Of a stretch of 10,760 nucleotides of DNA, positions 6,942 to 10,760 are shown piece by piece. The notes below the pieces were generated by a model. It was not told where the DNA came from, searched no databases, and worked only from the letters and a program-made list of their open reading frames with translations. Origin of the DNA: Flavobacteriales bacterium (lineage in GTDB: Bacteria > Bacteroidota > Bacteroidia > Flavobacteriales > BACL11). Numbering within the stretch: position 1 is the stretch's first letter; every line of letters begins with the position of its first letter. Location: NCBI GenBank assembly GCA_018675825.1, contig JABGXK010000249.1, positions 1 through 10,760 on the forward strand. The letters are read 5' to 3'. A program made the translations under genes and the position numbers.

Positions 6942-7672
6942 ATATAGTTATTTTAATGGCTGGCCCTGAGGAGCAATTTATTGAGGAAGGATACAGCTTT
7001 CCAAAGCCACTAATTGAAATTAATAATAAGCCTATTATTCAACATGTTGTTGAAGGGATTAAGCCATTTATTAAGCGTGAAGATAGAATAATATTTATAG
7101 TTAAAGAGAAAGACGTGGAAAAATATTATCTAAACAATACAATAAAACTTCTAGCACCGAATTCTTTGATTATTTCAACATCTGGCGATACGGCAGGTGG
7201 GGCCGTGTCAGCTTTACTGTCTATTGAATCTGTAGATATATCAGATTCTCTATTGATTATCAATGGCGATCAAATAATCGAAGAGAATTTATTATGTCTA
7301 GTAAATCATTTTGATGGTCTAGATGCTGGGGTAGTCGTGTTTAATTCTATCCATCCTAGATGGTCATATGTTGCATGTGACAAAGATGGTTATGTCGTTG
7401 AGGCAGCAGAAAAGAATCCTATTAGTGATTTGGCAACTGCTGGATTTTATTACTATAAAAGTTCAAATGATTATTTTGAGGCAACAAAAAGTATGATTAT
7501 GAAAGATTCCCATGTTAAAGGGGCGTTCTATGTTTGTCCTGTTTTTAATGAGATGATATTAAATCATAAAAAGATTGGTGTACATAAAATTGACATACAT
7601 AAATACCATTCATTAATGACTCCAAAAATGGTTCTTCAATACGAAAGTTACTTAATAGCAAGAGATAAATAG
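6938..7672 (+). CDS. Nucleotidyltransferase-like protein with a degenerate signature
   Basis: NTP_transferase (GT-A-like) fold of 244 aa: MNIVILMAG, FPKPLIEINNKPII (21-34), LLIINGDQII (105-114; D111 as metal ligand), HPRWSYV, and CPVFNEMI. The N-terminal nucleotide-binding signature GxGxRF is missing: MAGPEEQF (7-14) has Pro-Glu-Glu-Gln where LGSR is expected, so the conserved Arg is Gln13. The GTPxDL motif near the C-terminus is reduced to MTPKMV. K23 of the PKP motif is kept. The gene 440 bases downstream (8111-8845) encodes a paralogue of exactly the same length with both motifs intact. This copy may therefore bind a different nucleotide, be a non-catalytic partner, or be inactive. ATG 6938 overlaps the HAD stop (ATGA), with AGGA six bases upstream. 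Cytoplasmic. Confidence 0.82.
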   Translation: MNIVILMAGPEEQFIEEGYSFPKPLIEINNKPIIQHVVEGIKPFIKREDRIIFIVKEKDVEKYYLNNTIKLLAPNSLIISTSGDTAGGAVSALLSIESVDISDSLLIINGDQIIEENLLCLVNHFDGLDAGVVVFNSIHPRWSYVACDKDGYVVEAAEKNPISDLATAGFYYYKSSNDYFEATKSMIMKDSHVKGAFYVCPVFNEMILNHKKIGVHKIDIHKYHSLMTPKMVLQYESYLIARDK

Positions 7673-7768
7673 CTTAAGAGCATTTGATAAAGAAATATTT
7701 AGTTGAAAACAATATAAAGAAATCGATATGACGAGTTATAAATGTTGTAGATTATATGAACAATTTAT

Positions 7769-7785
7769 ACCTTTAAAGGTTTGAA
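7769..7785 (+). promoter_or_regulatory. Cupin ribosome binding site inside a 12-bp palindrome
   Basis: AAAGG at 7775-7779 lies six bases before ATG 7786 and is a plausible Shine-Dalgarno. It sits inside the perfect inverted repeat ACCTTTAAAGGT (7769-7780). As RNA this could form only a three-pair stem, so strong sequestration is unlikely. The rest of the 113-base gap (7673-7785) shows no convincing promoter or terminator. Confidence 0.45.
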
Positions 7786-8118
7786 ATGAAAAAAACATCA
7801 TTATTAAATATGACAAAAGGTTGGTTTATTGGCGAATTTAAACCTTCAATATATTCAACTGAAAATGTTGAGGTTGCAGTTAAGAGATATAAAAAGGGTG
7901 ACAAAGAGGGTACACACCATCATCGGAAGGCGATAGAAATAACTGTCGTTGTGTCAGGTGCTGTAAAAATGAATAACTTAGTTTTTAAACAGGATGACAT
8001 AATTACAATAGACCCATACGAAGCTACAGATTTTTTGGCTCTTGAGGACACTGTAACTGTTGCTGTCAAAATACCTGGCTCATTAAATGATAAATATGAT
8101 GGGGTGTATTGTGATTAA
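7786..8118 (+). CDS. Small single-domain cupin protein
   Basis: A 110-residue protein matching cupin motif 1, G(X)5HXH(X)3-4E(X)6G, exactly: G38, H44, H46, E51 and G58. Those His and Glu are the usual metal ligands. Motif 2 is weaker. In DDIITIDPYEATDF the position normally held by the third His (P-x-G-x2-H) is Asp82, which could still bind metal. Single-domain cupins in glycan loci act as sugar epimerases or isomerases, hydrolases or sensors, and nothing here chooses among them. The start is supported by AAAGG six bases upstream. It is separated from the previous gene by 113 bases but overlaps the next nucleotidyltransferase by 8, which ties it to that enzyme. It may modify the same nucleotide-activated intermediate. 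Confidence 0.85.
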   Translation: MKKTSLLNMTKGWFIGEFKPSIYSTENVEVAVKRYKKGDKEGTHHHRKAIEITVVVSGAVKMNNLVFKQDDIITIDPYEATDFLALEDTVTVAVKIPGSLNDKYDGVYCD

Positions 8119-8845
8119 TATAGTAATACCCATGGCCGGACTTGGGAGTCGATTTACTAAAGATAAATATAAAAAACCCAAGCCATTTATTGATGTAAAT
8201 GGAAAACCGATGATTATGCGTGTTTTGGATAACCTTACTTACCCATCAGCTAGATATATCTTAATTGCGAGAAAAGAGCATATTCAGGAAGAATTTGAAA
8301 CAGTTGAACTAATTAAGAAAAATTATAACGCAATCATTATCGCCATTGATAAAGTTACTGAAGGCACAGCATGCACAGCTCTTTATGCGAGAGAGTTAAT
8401 CAACAATAATGCTCCTCTCATAATAGCTAATTCTGACCAAATTATAGATATTAGTTTCAAAGATTTTGTTAATGATAGTTTGAATCGTAATTTAGATGGT
8501 TCAATACTTACTTTTATTGATAAAGATCGAGATCCGAAATGGTCTTTTGCAAGAATAGATAATGAACAGATGGTTATAGAGGTAAAAGAAAAACACGCAA
8601 TTTCTATGTATGCAACTGTAGGAATATATATGTTTAACGAAGGAAGATTTTTTGTTGACGGTGCTATCGATATGTTTATTGCTAATGATAGGGTAAATAA
8701 TGAATTCTACACATGCCCAGTATATAACTATATAGTCTCAATGGGCAAGAGAATAGGTATCTTTAATATAGACCCAAAACTTATGCATGGCATTGGAACG
8801 CCAGATGATCTAAATAAATATTTAAATTCTGATTCCAAGTTGTAA
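8111..8845 (+). CDS. Nucleotidyltransferase (NTP_transferase family), intact signature
   Basis: Predicted to join a sugar- or polyol-type phosphate to an NTP, releasing pyrophosphate. Residues (GTG start, 244 aa): INIVIPMAGLGSRF (2-15, full GxGxRF), KKPKPFIDVNGKPMI (21-35), LIIANSDQII (103-112; metal-binding D109), DPKWSFARID, and HGIGTPDDL (226-234). I choose GTG 8111 because MINIVIPMAG is the normal family N-terminus, it overlaps the cupin stop by 8 bases, and a G-rich sequence lies six bases upstream. The in-frame ATGs at 8087, 8096 and 8099 would add eight or fewer non-family residues and lie deeper in the cupin gene. It is a divergent paralogue of the upstream nucleotidyltransferase, with shared SDQII/GDQII, PKWSF/PRWSY and CPVYN/CPVFN segments. 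The nucleotide and substrate are unknown. CTP or GTP with a small phosphoester would fit the GDPD and HAD neighbours. Confidence 0.87.
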   Translation: MINIVIPMAGLGSRFTKDKYKKPKPFIDVNGKPMIMRVLDNLTYPSARYILIARKEHIQEEFETVELIKKNYNAIIIAIDKVTEGTACTALYARELINNNAPLIIANSDQIIDISFKDFVNDSLNRNLDGSILTFIDKDRDPKWSFARIDNEQMVIEVKEKHAISMYATVGIYMFNEGRFFVDGAIDMFIANDRVNNEFYTCPVYNYIVSMGKRIGIFNIDPKLMHGIGTPDDLNKYLNSDSKL

Positions 8846-8866
8846 AGATTTTTACATAATTAACAT

Positions 8867-10030
8867 ATGATAATTGCAATTGCAAACCAAATAATTGGTT
8901 CTCAACTATACACTGGTGGAGATATACTATCTTTCGAAGTCCTGAAAAGAAGTGAGTATTCAAAAACAGTAATTTTAGCGCCACTGTCAATCCAAAAATA
9001 TATTAAAAATAATAGTAATAATATCGACGTAATCCCTACAGATTATGATGAACATTACAATACATTTGGCACAACTATTATGGTTGGCTTTTCTACTATT
9101 TATAGATATATAATTCGTATATTTAGATCAATAATTATTTTGGAGAAGAATTTAAAAGATCTCGAGGTGTTATATTTGACGGGGGACTTTATATGTAATT
9201 CAATTCCAGCCATTTATATTAAGATTAGAAAAAAAAGAGTCAAGCTAATACTAAATTTTTATCATCGAAATCCGAAGTCAAGAGATAGAGGAAACAACAT
9301 GTTTATATTTAGTTTTGTTTCGCGCATTTTACAGACAGTGAGTCTTTCATTGGTCCGTTCATATGTGTACAAGGTTTTTGTTCTTTCTACTATTGGAAAG
9401 GAAGAGTTAGAGATGTTACGTTATGATTCAAACAAAATTGTTGTTACTGGAGGAGGAGGAAACAATAAATATTTGACAATGCAGGGTATTAACACCAATA
9501 AACTGATGGATATTAAAAGAAAAAGTAACGATATACTAGTTGTTGGAAGACTAAGCAGAACAAAAGGAATTTTTGATATTCCAAAGATTTTAAGTGGAAT
9601 AAATACTAAGAACAAATGGAAACTAAATATTGCTGGTATTGGACACAAGGAAGATATTGAAATTTTTCAAAAAGAATTAAAGAAATACAACCTTGAAGAT
9701 AGAGTAAATATTTTAGGTTTTGTTTCTGAGCAAAAAAAATGGGAACTACTTGCAGCATCCAAAATATTTATTTTGACTTCCCATGAAGAAGGTTATTCGC
9801 TCGTGGTTCATGAAGCTTTATTAGCAAAATGTCGAGTAGTTGCATACAAATTAGATAGCCTCTATTCAATATTTAGTGATTATGATGTTCATTTTATTGA
9901 AGAATTTAATAAAGATCAATTTTCTATAAAAGTTAATGAATTAATGGATAGCACTCATATTCCAGGTAGCTCTTTAATGAGACCACAATCATGGAATGAA
10001 TTAGCGGCTAAGCAATATGCAGAAATTTAA
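8867..10030 (+). CDS. Glycosyltransferase family 4 (GT-B fold, retaining)
   Basis: A 387-residue GT-B-type transferase. The N-terminal domain begins with a short strand and a glycine loop (TGGDIL, 16-21). The C-terminal donor-binding domain has VVGRLSRTKGIFDIP (225-239), LNIAGIGH (253-260), VNILGFV (280-286) and the hallmark E-x7-E segment EEGYSLVVHEAL (307-318; E308 and E316). It ends with the typical SWNELAAKQY helix. No signal peptide is seen, so it should act at the cytoplasmic face of the membrane, adding one sugar to the growing lipid-linked repeat unit. It starts 21 bases after the nucleotidyltransferase at ATG 8867, without a clear Shine-Dalgarno. Its end overlaps the next gene by 14 bases. 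GGAGGAGGAGG within the gene encodes a Gly run in the domain linker and is not an internal start. Donor unknown. Confidence 0.92.
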   Translation: MIIAIANQIIGSQLYTGGDILSFEVLKRSEYSKTVILAPLSIQKYIKNNSNNIDVIPTDYDEHYNTFGTTIMVGFSTIYRYIIRIFRSIIILEKNLKDLEVLYLTGDFICNSIPAIYIKIRKKRVKLILNFYHRNPKSRDRGNNMFIFSFVSRILQTVSLSLVRSYVYKVFVLSTIGKEELEMLRYDSNKIVVTGGGGNNKYLTMQGINTNKLMDIKRKSNDILVVGRLSRTKGIFDIPKILSGINTKNKWKLNIAGIGHKEDIEIFQKELKKYNLEDRVNILGFVSEQKKWELLAASKIFILTSHEEGYSLVVHEALLAKCRVVAYKLDSLYSIFSDYDVHFIEEFNKDQFSIKVNELMDSTHIPGSSLMRPQSWNELAAKQYAEI

Positions 10031-10760
10031 TGTAGCCATACAAAAGTTTATTGAGAATTATACTCTTAATAATTATATTTCTATAATTGCCATATTTCTA
10101 ATCTATGCGTTATTTATTACTGGCCTTCCAGTCGAAGATATTTTGCTTGGCGGCGATTGGTCTTTTCCAGTCACTAATTCTCAAATAAATGAATCGATAG
10201 ATACACTTTCATATACCTGGTATGGAGTAAATTTTGGCATGAGAAATATTGGGTTGACTCCTTTACCACTAATTTATGTAGAGAAATTTTTTACCATCTT
10301 AGTGTCGCCAGCTATATTTATATCATCCTTGGTATTGTTAAGCATTTCTTTTATGGGTATAAATTTATTTGCATTACTAAGATTCTTAAATATTAACAAA
10401 TTTGCTGCGTTTCTTGCAGGTCTTTGTTATATGTCTTCCCCCATAGTATTTAATTATACGATTATGGGTTGGTTTTATGTTTTACTCGCAATGACATTTA
10501 TGCCATTAGCTATCAAGTATTTTATAAAAGGGGTTCAAGATAGGGAAATATATAATATATTTTTGGTTGCAATATTACTTACAATCTCTTTCCAGATTCA
10601 TGCAATAGTTTGGTTTCTCATTATTGCTACTACTTTATCGATATATTTAATTAAAGAGCATAATGCTTACATCTATTTTAAATATATCTTTGTAGTAATT
10701 TTTTTATTTGCTCTACTAAATGCTTATTTCTTGTTAAATCTATTTGTACTTCCAGATCAA
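10017..10760 (+). CDS. Polytopic membrane protein, possible GT-C glycosyltransferase or YfhO-like (partial, N-terminal 248 aa)
   Basis: An open frame from ATG 10017 runs to the window edge without a stop. It starts inside the end of the GT4 gene (14-base overlap). After a short cytoplasmic head there is a first membrane helix (about 20-37). A loop with LGGDWSFPVTNSQ (44-56) and a Trp/Tyr-rich segment (SYTWYGVNFG) follow. Further hydrophobic stretches lie at about 92-121, 129-170 and in the remainder (near 178-200 and 200-245). The order of a first helix, a loop with an acidic GD motif, then many helices, together with AGLCYMSSPIVF, resembles large membrane proteins of the GT-C/YfhO type. These use an Asp in the first periplasmic loop to transfer sugars from lipid-linked donors. 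It could also be a polymerase or a protein of unknown function. The C-terminal part is outside the window. Confidence 0.8.
   Translation, partial: MQKFNVAIQKFIENYTLNNYISIIAIFLIYALFITGLPVEDILLGGDWSFPVTNSQINESIDTLSYTWYGVNFGMRNIGLTPLPLIYVEKFFTILVSPAIFISSLVLLSISFMGINLFALLRFLNINKFAAFLAGLCYMSSPIVFNYTIMGWFYVLLAMTFMPLAIKYFIKGVQDREIYNIFLVAILLTISFQIHAIVWFLIIATTLSIYLIKEHNAYIYFKYIFVVIFLFALLNAYFLLNLFVLPDQ

Noticed and set aside
7684..7733. TTGATA and TTGAAA as -35 elements of a promoter before the cupin gene.
   Set aside because: No good -10 lies at 16-18 bases. TATAAA is too far from TTGATA, and TATGAC after TTGAAA is a weak match.
9449..9461. GGAGGAGGAGG as an internal ribosome binding site in the GT4 gene.
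   Set aside because: The nearest in-frame ATG (9479) is about 18 bases away, and the sequence is explained by a Gly-rich loop.

Overview
This window is an AT-rich, single-strand block of a cell-surface polysaccharide locus (O-antigen, capsule or similar glycan). All thirteen genes or gene fragments read on the + strand. Most junctions overlap by 4 to 14 bases or are separated by about 20 bases, so much of it is probably co-transcribed. The dominant start signals are ATG with AAGG/AAGGAG-type Shine-Dalgarno sequences, and the enzyme set includes an RfbH-type CDP-hexose dehydrase. Both fit a Gram-negative bacterium whose glycan locus is AT-rich, perhaps a gammaproteobacterium or a campylobacterote. 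The sequence does not let me name a genus, and such loci are often horizontally acquired.

Layout. (1) 1-1123: the hydrophobic tail of an upstream membrane protein, then a family 2 glycosyltransferase. (2) 1146-5672: a deoxysugar block with a TylC3/TcaB9-like sugar C-methyltransferase, a short SDR-fold protein that has lost its glycine loop and catalytic Tyr, an RfbH-like [2Fe-2S]/PMP-dependent CDP-4-keto-6-deoxyhexose 3-dehydrase, and an intact SDR reductase/epimerase. (3) 5669-8845: a tightly packed module of a GDPD-fold phosphodiesterase-like protein, a HAD phosphatase/phosphomutase-like protein, a nucleotidyltransferase with a broken signature, a small cupin, and a second nucleotidyltransferase with an intact signature. 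(4) 8867-10760: a family 4 glycosyltransferase and the first 248 residues of a polytopic membrane protein that runs off the window.

How the genes may work together (inference). Block 2 looks like the late part of a CDP-3,6-dideoxyhexose route (the abequose/paratose/tyvelose/ascarylose type), with a C-methyltransferase that may add a branch. The expected partners, glucose-1-phosphate cytidylyltransferase, CDP-glucose 4,6-dehydratase and the E3-type reductase, are not in the window. Block 3 resembles an activation module for a second, non-standard building block: trimming of phosphoesters by GDPD and HAD proteins, then activation by a nucleotidyltransferase. Its substrate cannot be read from the sequence. 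The two glycosyltransferases would transfer these units, and the terminal membrane protein may be a GT-C-type transferase or a YfhO-like protein.

No rRNA, tRNA, CRISPR array, insertion sequence or convincing rho-independent terminator was seen. No stretch longer than about 190 bases lacks a gene.
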